NCBI GenBank assembly: GCA_020052975.1
Contig: JAGVOC010000327.1
Coordinates: 1-22,783 of the forward strand
Direction: 5' to 3'
Source: Desulfobacterales bacterium
GTDB taxonomy: Bacteria > Desulfobacterota > Desulfobacteria > Desulfobacterales > RPRI01
DNA: 22,783 nucleotides
Shown: piece by piece, positions 7,136 through 15,604 of the stretch
How the letters are laid out: every line of letters begins with the position of its first letter
Position numbering within the stretch: position 1 is the stretch's first letter
The notes under the pieces: generated by a model
Database searches by the model: none
What the model saw: only the letters and a program-made list of their open reading frames with translations
What the model was told of the DNA's origin: nothing
Made by a program: the position numbers and the translations under genes

Positions 7136-10100
7136 ATGCTTTTCAGACGTTTGATTTATTCCTTGTTTCTGATTGCCCTACCGGTTTTAACTGCATTTCC
7201 CGGGGCTTTATATTCTCAGGAAAATGAACTTGAAAAAGCCAATACCATTAATCAAAAAGTTGTTCAGCTTTACAAACAAGGCCGCTATACCGAGGCTCTT
7301 CCGCTGGCACAGCAGATTCTGGAAATTCAGGAAAAAGGCTTGGGTCCTAATCACCCGAATACCGCAACAAGCCTCATCAATCTTGCCGGACTTTATGAAT
7401 CTCTTGGCAATTACAGCAAAGCCGAGCCTCTTTATAAACGTGCGCTTGCTATCAGAGAAAAAGCTCTTGGCCCTGAGCATCCCGATACAGCAGGATGCAT
7501 TAACAACCTTGCTTTACTTTATGAATCTCTTGGCAATTACAGCAAGGCTGAGCCTCTTTATAAACGTGCGCTTGCTATCAGAGAAAAAGCTCTTGGCCCT
7601 GAGCATCCCGATACAGCACGAAGCCTTAACAACTTAGCCGGGCTTTATTATTCTCTTGGCAATTACAGCAAAGCCGAGCCTCTTTATAAACGTACACTTG
7701 CTATCTGGGAAAAAGTTCTTGGCCCTGAACATCCGGATACGGCAACAAGCCTTAACAACTTAGCCGGGCTTTATTATTCTCTTGGCGATTACAGCAAAGC
7801 CGAGCCTCTTTTAAAACGTGCGATTGCTGTCACAGAAAAAGTTCTTGGCCCTGAACATCCGGATACGGCACGAAGCCTTAACAACTTAGCCGGGCTTTAT
7901 TATTCTCTTGGCGATTACAGGAAGGCTGAGCCTCTTTATAAACGTGCGCTTGCTATCTTTGAAAAAGTTCTTGGCCCTGAGCATCCGCATACAGCAACAA
8001 GCCTTAACAGCCTTGCTATGCTTTATGAATCTCTTGGCAATTACAGCAAAGCCGAGCCTCTTTTAAAACGAGCGCTTGCTATCCGGGAGAAAGCTCTTGG
8101 CCCTGAGCATCCGGATACAGCACGAAGCCTTAATACCCTATCCGTGCTTTATTATTCTCTTGGCAATTACAGCAAAGCCGAGCCTCTTTATAAACGTGCG
8201 CTTGCTATCAACGAAAAAGCTCTTGGCCCTGAGCATCCGGATACAGCAAAAAGCCTTAACAACCTTGCCGGGCTTTATAAATCTCTTGGCAATTACAGCA
8301 AAGCCGAGCCTCTTTATAAACGTGCGCTTGCTATCAACGAAAAAGCTCTTGGTCCTGAGCATCCGAATACAGCCGCAAGCCTTAACAACCTTGCCGGGCT
8401 TTATGAATCTCTTGGCGATTACAGAAAGGCTGAGCCTCTTTTAAAACGAGCGCTTGCTATCAAAGAAAAAGCTCTTGGTCCTGAGCATCCGAATACGGCA
8501 ACAAGCCTGAACAGCCTTGCCTGGCTTTATTATTCTCTTGGTGATTACATCAAAGCCGAGCCTCTTTTAAAACGTGCGCTTGCTGTCAACGAAAAAGTTC
8601 TTGGCCCTGAGCATCCGGATACAGCAACAGGCCTTAACAACCTTGCCGGGCTTTATGAATCTCTTGGCGATTACAGGAAGGCTGAGCCTCTTAATAAACG
8701 TGCGCTTGCTGTCAACGAAAAAGTTCTTGGCCCTGAGCATCCGCGTACAGCAACAAGCCTTAACAGCCTTGCCGGACTTTATGCGGCAAAGGATAACTTC
8801 CTCCGTGCTCATGAATTTCATATCAGGGCGCAAAATATCGAAGGCAAGATAATAGACCAGGTCATGGGGTTTACTTCAGAAGAGCAGAAAATTCAGTTTT
8901 TATCTACAAGGGAAGGTGCTCTGGAAGCAACAATCAGCCTGGCTGCTTTTCATCTGTCAAGTGATCCTAATATCATTTCCGATGTTCTGGATGTCTGGCT
9001 GAAGCGAAAAGGGGTGATTCTGGAGGCTCAGCGCAGATACCAGGATGCATTGGTCTATTCTGATGACCCTGAAGCGGCTCAGGTATTTCAATCTCTTTCC
9101 CGTGTACGTTCCCAGTTATCGCGTCTGGTTTTCAGCACACCGCGAAATATAAGCCCTGAAAACTTACGCCGGAAAATTGCCGAACTGGAAAAAGAAAAAG
9201 ATGATTTGGAAGCAAGACTTTCCCGTTTGAGCCAGGCATTTGCAAAGCAAAAAACAGTAGAGCGAGCGGATGCCCGAACGGTTGCCCGGGCTCTTCCTCA
9301 AAACACCGCTTTGCTGGAGTTTGCCAGAATCTCAAAAATTAATTTCAAAGCAAAAGGCAAAGAATCCATGTGGGGGCCGGAGCATTATCTTGCTTTTGTT
9401 GTTCATGCAGGTAAGGGCAACAACGAGGTAAGACTGGTAAACCTTGGTGAGGCTGGCATAATTGACGAGGCAATTGCCGGTTTTAAACATTCCATGGCCG
9501 GTTCGGAGGAGTCACGAAGAGCAGAGATCAGTGCATATACCCGCAAGCTTTACAGCCTTGTTTTTGAGCCGATCAAAAAAGAACTCGGTCCGGTAAAGGA
9601 AGTCTTTATTTCTCCGGACGGCAATTTAAACCTGATTCCCTTTGAAGCGCTGCAGGATTCACAAGGGCGCTACCTGATAGAGGATTACACATTCAATTAT
9701 CTTGCCGCAGGAAGGGATATCGCGGGCTTCGGCAAAATAAAGGAAAAAGCAGGCAGATGCCTGTTGATGGGAGACCCGGACTTTGACATGAGCGGGGAGG
9801 AGAAAGAAAGCGCCCTGACTCGCCTCGGATTGAACAGACAAAATGAAACTCAAATACTTATGGCGAGACGGTCGGGTGAAATGCGCGGGATGCATTTTGA
9901 ACCACTTCCGGGGACACGCAAAGAGATTGAGGCTATAGCCGGGATCCTTGGTCCGGAAAAAGCCGAAATCTTCGCAGGAAAGCAGGCCCTGTCTGAAGTA
10001 CTGGTTACAAGGCACTCGCCGCGTATTTTACATATTGCAACTCATGGATTTTTTCTTGCTGACCAGAATATTACCGCTTTTGCTGATTCAAAGGACCGGG

Positions 10101-10576
10101 GAATTACAAAGGTCAAACCTCTGCCGATCGGTAAATTCGACGATCCCTTAAGGCGTTCCGGTCTTGCTCTGGCAGGCGCCAATCTGAGTCTTCAGACAGA
10201 GAATCCTGATGCGAGCGACGGGCTGCTCACTGCTGAAAAGGTGTTGGGGCTGCGCCTTGCCGGAACCGAACTTGTAGTTCTTTCCGCCTGTCAGACCGGC
10301 CTTGGTGATGTAAAAGCAGGAGAAGGAGTGTATGGTTTGCGCAGGGCTATTACGCAGGCGGGAGCCAAGGGACTGGTTATGAGCATGTGGTCTGTTCCTG
10401 ACAGGGAGACACAGGAATTAATGACGGCTTTTTACAGGAATCTGGAATCAGGCAAGTACAGCCGTGTTCAGGCTTTGCGCATGGCGGCATTAGAGCAAAT
10501 GGAAACGGTACGAAAGCGCTACGGCAACACAGACCCTTTTTACTGGGGAGCATTTGTCTATATGGGTGAGCCCTGA
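7136..10576 (+). CDS. Secreted TPR-repeat CHAT-domain protein (caspase-like cysteine peptidase)
   Basis: CHAT proteins are clan CD, caspase-like peptidases often controlled by TPR sensors. The ATG at 7136 has GAGG seven bases upstream. Residues 1-27 form a signal peptide, so the protein is probably periplasmic or outer-membrane associated. Residues ~35-560 are kinesin-light-chain-type TPRs of 42 residues with the linker LGPEHPDTA. A helical coiled-coil-prone part follows (ENLRRKIAELEKEKDDLEARL, about 680-700). The CHAT domain fills ~800-1146: the catalytic His is in HIATHGFF (His970), the catalytic Cys in LSACQTGLG (Cys1052), with YWGAFVYMG at the end. All expected active-site elements are present. 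It heads a cluster with a DUF4384-like protein and a CHASE2 cyclase, although a 147-nt palindrome and 251 bases separate it from them. The substrate is unknown. Confidence 0.9.
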   Translation: MLFRRLIYSLFLIALPVLTAFPGALYSQENELEKANTINQKVVQLYKQGRYTEALPLAQQILEIQEKGLGPNHPNTATSLINLAGLYESLGNYSKAEPLYKRALAIREKALGPEHPDTAGCINNLALLYESLGNYSKAEPLYKRALAIREKALGPEHPDTARSLNNLAGLYYSLGNYSKAEPLYKRTLAIWEKVLGPEHPDTATSLNNLAGLYYSLGDYSKAEPLLKRAIAVTEKVLGPEHPDTARSLNNLAGLYYSLGDYRKAEPLYKRALAIFEKVLGPEHPHTATSLNSLAMLYESLGNYSKAEPLLKRALAIREKALGPEHPDTARSLNTLSVLYYSLGNYSKAEPLYKRALAINEKALGPEHPDTAKSLNNLAGLYKSLGNYSKAEPLYKRALAINEKALGPEHPNTAASLNNLAGLYESLGDYRKAEPLLKRALAIKEKALGPEHPNTATSLNSLAWLYYSLGDYIKAEPLLKRALAVNEKVLGPEHPDTATGLNNLAGLYESLGDYRKAEPLNKRALAVNEKVLGPEHPRTATSLNSLAGLYAAKDNFLRAHEFHIRAQNIEGKIIDQVMGFTSEEQKIQFLSTREGALEATISLAAFHLSSDPNIISDVLDVWLKRKGVILEAQRRYQDALVYSDDPEAAQVFQSLSRVRSQLSRLVFSTPRNISPENLRRKIAELEKEKDDLEARLSRLSQAFAKQKTVERADARTVARALPQNTALLEFARISKINFKAKGKESMWGPEHYLAFVVHAGKGNNEVRLVNLGEAGIIDEAIAGFKHSMAGSEESRRAEISAYTRKLYSLVFEPIKKELGPVKEVFISPDGNLNLIPFEALQDSQGRYLIEDYTFNYLAAGRDIAGFGKIKEKAGRCLLMGDPDFDMSGEEKESALTRLGLNRQNETQILMARRSGEMRGMHFEPLPGTRKEIEAIAGILGPEKAEIFAGKQALSEVLVTRHSPRILHIATHGFFLADQNITAFADSKDRGITKVKPLPIGKFDDPLRRSGLALAGANLSLQTENPDASDGLLTAEKVLGLRLAGTELVVLSACQTGLGDVKAGEGVYGLRRAITQAGAKGLVMSMWSVPDRETQELMTAFYRNLESGKYSRVQALRMAALEQMETVRKRYGNTDPFYWGAFVYMGEP
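7338..8770 (+). repeat. Tandem 126-bp repeat coding for the TPR array
   Basis: Twelve copies of the LGPxHPxTA linker occur in register, the first at about 7338 and the last at about 8726, i.e. eleven 126-bp periods with no length variation. Long stretches are identical between units at the DNA level (for example the block around AAAGCCGAGCCTCTTTATAA), whereas variation is concentrated at a few positions. This indicates recent expansion or gene conversion. Such arrays change copy number easily and are also prone to assembly collapse. Confidence 0.9.
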
Positions 10577-10722
10577 AGTTTCTAATCCGGAAATGGCCCT
10601 TTTGAGCGATCTCTGTGTTAATCGGCGGGATTTCTTGTGCGACATACATCACGTATGTCTCCGCGCAATCCCTTAATTTCCTTGAGCTTGCTCAAAACTG
10701 CCGATTTCCGGGTTGGAAACTT
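10576..10722. mobile_element. 147-nt nested palindrome, MITE-like element
   Basis: The left arm (10576-10607) and right arm (10690-10722) are inverted copies of about 32 bases with only a few mismatches and one extra base. The exact centre is a perfect hairpin, GACATAC-ATCAC-GTATGTC (10641-10659). Parts of the intervening sequence also pair. The element begins inside the stop codon of the CHAT gene and contains no gene. It could be a miniature inverted-repeat element or a large terminator/attenuator between the CHAT gene and the next one. No T-run ends it and no target site duplication is obvious. Confidence 0.5.
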
Positions 10723-10775
10723 GTATGTGTACAAATTATGTTTCCGGATGGACACGAACTAACTTCTACGATGGC

Positions 10776-10800
10776 ATCATTCAAATGATACTTATATGAT
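10776..10800 (+). promoter_or_regulatory. Palindrome and -10-like hexamer upstream of the DUF4384-like gene
   Basis: ATCATT-CA-AATGAT (10776-10789) is a perfect 6-bp inverted repeat followed by TATGAT (10795-10800), 28 bases before the start codon at 10828. A good -35 is not visible at the right distance, so an activator- or alternative-sigma-dependent promoter is possible. Since the palindrome at 10576-10722 separates the genes, a separate promoter here would make sense. Confidence 0.3.
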
Positions 10801-10827
10801 ACACTGGAACTTTAAAAGGAGGCAAAG

Positions 10828-11448
10828 ATGAGACTCCGGACAATTTTGTCCATATTTATTATGGCTGTTTTTGGATTTTGTGCTTTTACGGCATCTGCCG
10901 GGGACAATCCTGTGCGAGCCAAGATCGGTATTCAGATCAGTTCCGGCGGAGCGGTTGAAAAGGCAAAATCAAGAGACACACTCGGAACAGGTGATTTGCT
11001 GCGTATATACGTTCATCCTGAGGCAAATGCCTATGTCTATGTTGTCCATTCAGATCTTGCTGAAGCCACACTCCTGAACATGGTTGAACAGAAGATTAAA
11101 AGTTCAACCCTCGTAATGCCATCACTGCTGGATTATTACCAGGTGGACGGCAAAAGCTTGCAGGAAACGTTTACAATCATATGCAGCCCCGTGGCACTTT
11201 CTCAGATGGCAGGCATTGTTAAAAACCGGAGTCTTCCTCACGCACAATGGGTGAAGATAGAAAATGGGCTTGTTCAGCAGAGTAAGATCGAGCTTTCCGG
11301 TAATACGGAAAAGCCTTTTGCCCTGGCCGGAAACGTGCGCGACGCTGGCAGCGCAGGTAATTCCGATCCTTTTGCAGGCGGACTGCAGATCTTTTCCGGA
11401 AAAGGCGTGCTGGTCAAAAAGTATGAATTTGCGGTTAAAAAGAAATAA
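10828..11448 (+). CDS. Secreted DUF4384-like protein
   Basis: AAAAGGAGG stands six bases before the ATG. Residues 1-24 form a clear signal peptide ending in ASAG. The body includes AKIGIQISSGGAVEKA, then GTGDLLRIYVHPEANAYVYVVHSD (about 53-76), which resembles the core of DUF4384, where a strand of the type lri.v.p...aYvyvl is typical. That domain often accompanies or is fused to caspase-like and CHAT proteins, which suits this place behind a CHAT gene. The middle contains a single Cys (TIICSPVAL). The protein ends KKYEFAVKKK. The start of the CHASE2 cyclase lies inside its last codons (26-base overlap), so the two are translationally coupled. The family assignment is tentative; secretion and the operon are well supported. 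Confidence 0.65.
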   Translation: MRLRTILSIFIMAVFGFCAFTASAGDNPVRAKIGIQISSGGAVEKAKSRDTLGTGDLLRIYVHPEANAYVYVVHSDLAEATLLNMVEQKIKSSTLVMPSLLDYYQVDGKSLQETFTIICSPVALSQMAGIVKNRSLPHAQWVKIENGLVQQSKIELSGNTEKPFALAGNVRDAGSAGNSDPFAGGLQIFSGKGVLVKKYEFAVKKK

Positions 11449-13459
11449 ACACATAAAGCAAATTGCCGGACTGAGCGCGGTACTTCTGGTGATTGTTCTG
11501 CTTGCCTGGACACTTGCCTTTAAGGACTGGACTCGATGGGATTATCAGGCTCTAGATTTCTTTTACCGGCAGGCTGTAGAAAAGGGGCTGGGGCCTGAGC
11601 TTTCTCCCCGGATCGTTTATCTCACAATTTCCGACCGTACATATAAAAGCTTCGGCAAAAATATTCTGGACCGCCGAGACCTGGCACGGGTCAGCGACAC
11701 TCTTGCGCAAATTGGCGCTGGTGCCGTGATTTACGATATTATTTTCGCAAGACCGACTAATCCTGAATCTGATGCCGCGTTTGCCCGCTCCTTAAAAAAT
11801 TATGGCGCTGCGTATCTTCCCGTTGGACTGGCTTTTGCCGACAACCCTCAGAAATTCCGATGGGAGGAAGGCGAAGCATACAAGCTTTTTAAAGAAAGAT
11901 ACCTGCAAAAACCCATCGAAAAAGGAAACGCCCGTCCTTTTTATGCCACCCGCGCACTCATGCAGGAAGACAGCCTCGCGGCATCTGCCTGCAATTCCGG
12001 GCATATAAGCGCATATAGCGATCCGGACGGCGTCTTTCGCCACACATTGATGCTTATCAAGGTCGATGATAAATACTTTCCCGCTCTTTCTCTTACCGTA
12101 TTCCTCGACTATGCCCGCGTTCCTTTTGCGTCGATTATTGTGAAATGGGGAGAACATATTATTATTCCTCCTGTCAGGGGGAGCCTGCTTGAAAAGGAGG
12201 TCAGAATCCCCATTGATGAAAGAGGAAGAGCCTTTATCCCCTTTGCACAGGTATGGGAAAAGGGATTCAGCAGTATGGAAGCCCACAAACTGCTGGAACT
12301 ATATGGCGATGAAAATCTTCGCGGAAATTTAACGGATTTTTTTGAAGGCAACTTTGTTCTGATTACAGATATTGCCGTGGGCGCCTCTGACCTGGGACAA
12401 ACGCCTCTTGAGAGCGATGCGCCTTTGGCCGGAATACACGCATCGCTTCTGAATGGAATGCTGACAGACACTTTTTATTCCAAATGGACTATCCGGCAGA
12501 TTACGTTTCTTGTCTGCTTTGCCGGATTTTTACTTTTTCTTGCCGCCCTTCCAAGGTCAACATGGCCTCTTTATTTTACAGGAGCAGCATCACTGATCGG
12601 CTTTCCCGCATTAGCCTGGCTTGAGATGACCAGGTTTATACTTTTTCCTGTAATAACAGTCATGTTCAGCGTTTTTTTTATTTTCTTCGGTCTGATCATA
12701 GTTTTGAAGACCGTTGCCGTGAGAGAGAGGGCTTTCATTAAAGGCGCTTTTGCCAAATTTCTACCGGCGGAGGTGGTTGACAGGCTGCTCGAAGAGCCCG
12801 AACGGCTGAAACTGGGTGGAGAGGAGCAAACGCTTACAATTCTTTTTTCCGATATAGTCAATTTTACCGTTATTGCCGAAAAATCGGATCCTCAAAGCCT
12901 CGTCCGTCTGCTTAACGAATATATGACGGAGATGACCGCAATCATTCTGGACTGCGGCGGAATAATAGACAAGTACCAGGGCGATGCGATTATGGCCGAA
13001 TTCGGCGCGCCTTTGCCGATGCCCGATCATGCGGATCGGGCTGTAACGGCGGGCCTCAGAATGCAGCGCCGCCTGTGTGAGCTCCAACAGGTTTGGAAGA
13101 GGCAGGGTCTGCCGGAACTAAGCTGCCGAGTTGGAATCAATACCGGTTCAGTGATTATCGGAAACATGGGATCGCAACAGGTTTTTGATTATACGGTAAT
13201 CGGCGATGCGGTTAACCTTGCTTCCCGGTTGGAAGGGGCCAACAAGAATTACGGCACCTTTTTGATGATTTCAGAATTTACATTCGCAAGCCTGACTCCA
13301 GGCAGGTTTAAAACCCGTTTCCTGGATGACATAAAAGTTAAAGGCAAATCACAGTCTGTAAAGGTATTTGAAGTCAGCGGATGGCAGGATGATGCAGGTG
13401 CTGATGCAACTGCATTTTCCCGTGATACGTTCATTCCTGCAAAAACAGGTAAAAGATAA
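11423..13459 (+). CDS. CHASE2-domain class III adenylate cyclase
   Basis: The ATG at 11423 is chosen (678 residues) because the first membrane segment follows at once (residues ~14-33). The frame is open further upstream, but only across the preceding gene. Residues ~35-345 form the extracytoplasmic CHASE2 sensor. Three membrane helices (about 350-440) and a class III catalytic domain (~465-650) follow. Metal ligands are Asp477 (ILFSDIVNFT) and Asp521 (DKYQGDAIMAEF). Lys517 and Asp595 sit at the base-selecting positions and point to ATP, hence cAMP. Asn598 and Arg602 (GDAVNLASR) are the transition-state residues. Every catalytic residue is present, so it should be active. The 26-base overlap with the secreted DUF4384-like gene suggests that the latter, and perhaps the CHAT protein, act on or with the CHASE2 domain. 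Confidence 0.92.
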   Translation: MNLRLKRNKHIKQIAGLSAVLLVIVLLAWTLAFKDWTRWDYQALDFFYRQAVEKGLGPELSPRIVYLTISDRTYKSFGKNILDRRDLARVSDTLAQIGAGAVIYDIIFARPTNPESDAAFARSLKNYGAAYLPVGLAFADNPQKFRWEEGEAYKLFKERYLQKPIEKGNARPFYATRALMQEDSLAASACNSGHISAYSDPDGVFRHTLMLIKVDDKYFPALSLTVFLDYARVPFASIIVKWGEHIIIPPVRGSLLEKEVRIPIDERGRAFIPFAQVWEKGFSSMEAHKLLELYGDENLRGNLTDFFEGNFVLITDIAVGASDLGQTPLESDAPLAGIHASLLNGMLTDTFYSKWTIRQITFLVCFAGFLLFLAALPRSTWPLYFTGAASLIGFPALAWLEMTRFILFPVITVMFSVFFIFFGLIIVLKTVAVRERAFIKGAFAKFLPAEVVDRLLEEPERLKLGGEEQTLTILFSDIVNFTVIAEKSDPQSLVRLLNEYMTEMTAIILDCGGIIDKYQGDAIMAEFGAPLPMPDHADRAVTAGLRMQRRLCELQQVWKRQGLPELSCRVGINTGSVIIGNMGSQQVFDYTVIGDAVNLASRLEGANKNYGTFLMISEFTFASLTPGRFKTRFLDDIKVKGKSQSVKVFEVSGWQDDAGADATAFSRDTFIPAKTGKR

Positions 13460-13599
13460 ATTTTGTTTTATTTGAACGGAAATTACAATTTATCTTACAC
13501 AGATTTTGACTTCTCAAAATAAAGTGAAAAGGCAAGAACCTCGGATGATTGCTGGTTTACAGGAATAACAAACATAGTCGATTTCAGAGACAACAGAAA

Positions 13600-14217
13600 A
13601 TGACAAGATATGGATTAATTTCGGATATACATTCAAATCTCAATTCATTAGAAAGCGCTATAAAGTTACTTAGTAACAACCGTGTTGATAAAACATTCCA
13701 TTTAGGAGATGTTGTTTATGGTCATGAATTTCCTGATGAAGTTGTTTCTCTGTTGATACAAAATGGAATCTTTGGAGTTAAAGGAGATCACGATGAATCT
13801 GAATTAAAATACTCTGATAAACCTCTTAATGAAAAAACCAGAAAGTATTTGAGTAAATTGGAAAAATCAATCGAATTAGAAGATGGTTCTTTGTTAATCC
13901 ACGATAATCCGCTAAATGCCGAGTTTGGGAAAGGCTACTGGCATCTTGGAAGTTACATCAGGAATGCAGAAGATGCAAAAAGAGTCTTTGAAGATTCAAA
14001 TCAAAGAATATTGATTGTGGGTCATACACACATTCCTTGTTTATTATCCGACAAAGGAGAAGAGATATTTTTTCCAGAAGGTGGAAAAATTATTTTAAAA
14101 GCAGATTATAGATACATATTGAATCCAGGATCAGTCGGTGCCCCAAGGGATTATAAAAAACCTGGTTTCGGCATATATGATACAGAAGAAAATTCTTTTG
14201 AAGTGATTAGATTTTAA
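13600..14217 (+). CDS. YfcE/MJ0936-type metallophosphoesterase
   Basis: The ATG at 13600 begins directly before the strand that carries the first metal ligands; an upstream TTG is less likely. The 205 residues cover a single calcineurin-like fold: DIHSN (Asp9, His11), HLGDVVYG (Asp37), GDHDE (Asp63, His64), an HDNP motif (His101), and GHTH (His142, His144), followed by NPGSVGAPRD as in the YfcE group. Asp63 replaces the Asn of the usual GNHD motif. Such enzymes hydrolyse phosphodiesters in vitro. The gene is AT-rich and lies 140 bases after the cyclase, with no strong ribosome binding site (GAGA only). A cAMP-degrading role next to the cyclase is possible but unproven. Confidence 0.8.
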   Translation: MTRYGLISDIHSNLNSLESAIKLLSNNRVDKTFHLGDVVYGHEFPDEVVSLLIQNGIFGVKGDHDESELKYSDKPLNEKTRKYLSKLEKSIELEDGSLLIHDNPLNAEFGKGYWHLGSYIRNAEDAKRVFEDSNQRILIVGHTHIPCLLSDKGEEIFFPEGGKIILKADYRYILNPGSVGAPRDYKKPGFGIYDTEENSFEVIRF

Positions 14218-14257
14218 TCAGCAAACCATTGAACAAGAAAGATTGCCACTACGAGCG

Positions 14258-14698
14258 ATGATGATAAAGAACATAATAATCACCGTGCTGACGCTGATCA
14301 TTGCAGGCATGATATTGATGTGGTCAAGATCGCACATTATGGAAGATCCGGCTTTTGTCTATAACATTCCAGAGATAGAGTTAGGTAAAAATGAAAGGAT
14401 AACGTCTGCAGAGATCTGTTTTCAGAATGCCATCATCAAATCAATCCGCAACATCCCTATAGGCTGGAATATCTCCTTGGAACTAGACCCGCCGCCTAAT
14501 CCAAGAGTGGTTGGATCAATAACAGTAGGGGCTGCAGCCCTGGGGTCTTCTAAAGAACTTCCGGTCTTTGAGATAGGACGCTATTCCAGCGACTTAACGC
14601 CCGGACAGGCCAAAGCCACACTTGAGATTGCACAATACACCGGAACCAATGAGAAACCAAGAAAGGTGATAATCGATCTAAAAGAAAGTACGCGGTGA
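14258..14698 (+). CDS. Small exported or membrane-anchored protein of unknown function
   Basis: Of the possible starts (TTG 14243, ATG 14258, ATG 14261) the two ATGs are the best; the choice between them is open. One hydrophobic helix (IIITVLTLIIAGMILMW) near the N-terminus would anchor the protein with the remaining ~120 residues outside. That part looks like a beta-rich domain (SAEICFQNAIIKSI; WNISLELDPPPNPRVVGSI). No motif for an enzyme is visible. The gene lies 40 bases after the phosphoesterase. Confidence 0.55.
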   Translation: MMIKNIIITVLTLIIAGMILMWSRSHIMEDPAFVYNIPEIELGKNERITSAEICFQNAIIKSIRNIPIGWNISLELDPPPNPRVVGSITVGAAALGSSKELPVFEIGRYSSDLTPGQAKATLEIAQYTGTNEKPRKVIIDLKESTR

Positions 14699-14809
14699 TA
14701 TTGTGGGTTATTGATGGCTCCGATGGAAAAATACATGTTGATTCATTGAGGAGATATTGGCAATGGTTAATCGGCTGCTAAATTTTTGAAGGGATGGTTC
14801 TAAGAAAAA

Positions 14810-15412
14810 ATGACCGCACTGACAGACAATACCTCCTGGGAAAGCTTGCGAAGCCAACATACAACTTCTTCCCCTAACACTACGCCCAAGGAAGCTATAA
14901 TGATTCTGAGGGCATTTAAAAAACAGACCGAGGGTCTCGGCGTCATGGAGATTAAGGAGCGCATTCGTTCCACACCAGAAGTTCAAGACGCGACGATAGC
15001 CTTTCTGATCTATGGGTTCACTCCCATTGGAGGGCTTCCACAGGATCAAGAAACCGGTGATTGTCTCGATGTTGCTCTTGATCAAATCCTGCCACACATG
15101 GATTTACAGTTTAAAAAGCAGTTCCTCAAGCAGGTAGTGTTCAATATATCCTTCCATGGCTTTCATCAGTTTCTCTCTCTCGTGGCGGTGAACGCCCTGG
15201 ATTTGACCACCCTTGAGACATCTCTATTGGAGCACGCCCGCTCTGATAATGAGCTGCACCTAAATAACGCCGTTCACTTCGCGTCACTCCTGTCCGCGAA
15301 GTTAAGCAATAAAACTCAAGACGAGCTGTGGATGATCATCAAAACCAGGATTAAAAATCCGCGGCTGCATAAAATAGTACGTGAAACCTTGGAGGAAATG
15401 CTCGAGGATTAG
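14810..15412 (+). CDS. Soluble helical protein of unknown function
   Basis: The ATG at 14810 gives 200 residues without signal peptide or membrane segment. The N-terminal 25 residues are polar and low in structure; the rest is mostly helical (ILRAFKKQTEGLGVMEIKER; LETSLLEHARSDNELHLNN), possibly a small repeat-like helical bundle. GAAGGGA lies about 17 bases upstream, a little far for a ribosome binding site. No known motif is seen. Confidence 0.5.
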   Translation: MTALTDNTSWESLRSQHTTSSPNTTPKEAIMILRAFKKQTEGLGVMEIKERIRSTPEVQDATIAFLIYGFTPIGGLPQDQETGDCLDVALDQILPHMDLQFKKQFLKQVVFNISFHGFHQFLSLVAVNALDLTTLETSLLEHARSDNELHLNNAVHFASLLSAKLSNKTQDELWMIIKTRIKNPRLHKIVRETLEEMLED

Positions 15413-15439
15413 GGAGAACCGGAAGTCAGTTGAGCTCCC

Positions 15440-15592
15440 GTGGCCCGCTATGGCGACAAGACCCAGCACAACATCGGCACCATCACCCAGAAGATCATGA
15501 ATCAGCACAAGGTCTTGACGTTCAAGCCGATTAAGATTAATGCTATACACCAAGACGTGAAAAGCAAATTCTTCTCATTAATCTGTCCGTAA
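15440..15592 (+). other. Short open frame ending in a dispersed repeat (copy A)
   Basis: After the gene ending at 15412 a 50-codon frame from a GTG (15440) ends at TAA 15590-15592. Its first part is GC-rich (RYGDKTQHNIGTITQKIMNQ), the second part AT-rich. The second part (about 15514-15582) is an imperfect copy of 17654-17736. In both copies the same frame reads QDVKSKFFS or QDMKNKFLS shortly before a stop. It is probably the 3' end of an old gene, not a working one. Confidence 0.3.
15514..15582 (+). repeat. Dispersed repeat, copy A (pairs with 17654-17736)
   Basis: Shared blocks in the same order are CTTGAC, CCGATTAA, CAAGACGTGAAAAGCAAATT with three changes, CTT-TCATT and TAAACAG. Each copy ends just before the start region of the next gene. 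Confidence 0.45.
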
Positions 15593-15604
15593 ACAGGAGG
15601 TTAC

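Noticed and set aside
7338..8770. CRISPR array
   Set aside because: The periodic 126-bp repeats are coding, in frame, and have no unique spacers.
10576..10722. Simple intrinsic terminator
   Set aside because: The structure is much longer than a usual terminator and no T-run follows on either strand, so only an element or attenuator is proposed.
11264..11422. Upstream extension of the cyclase frame
   Set aside because: It lies wholly within the DUF4384-like gene in another frame, has no membrane or family signal, and the natural start at 11423 sits right before the first membrane helix.
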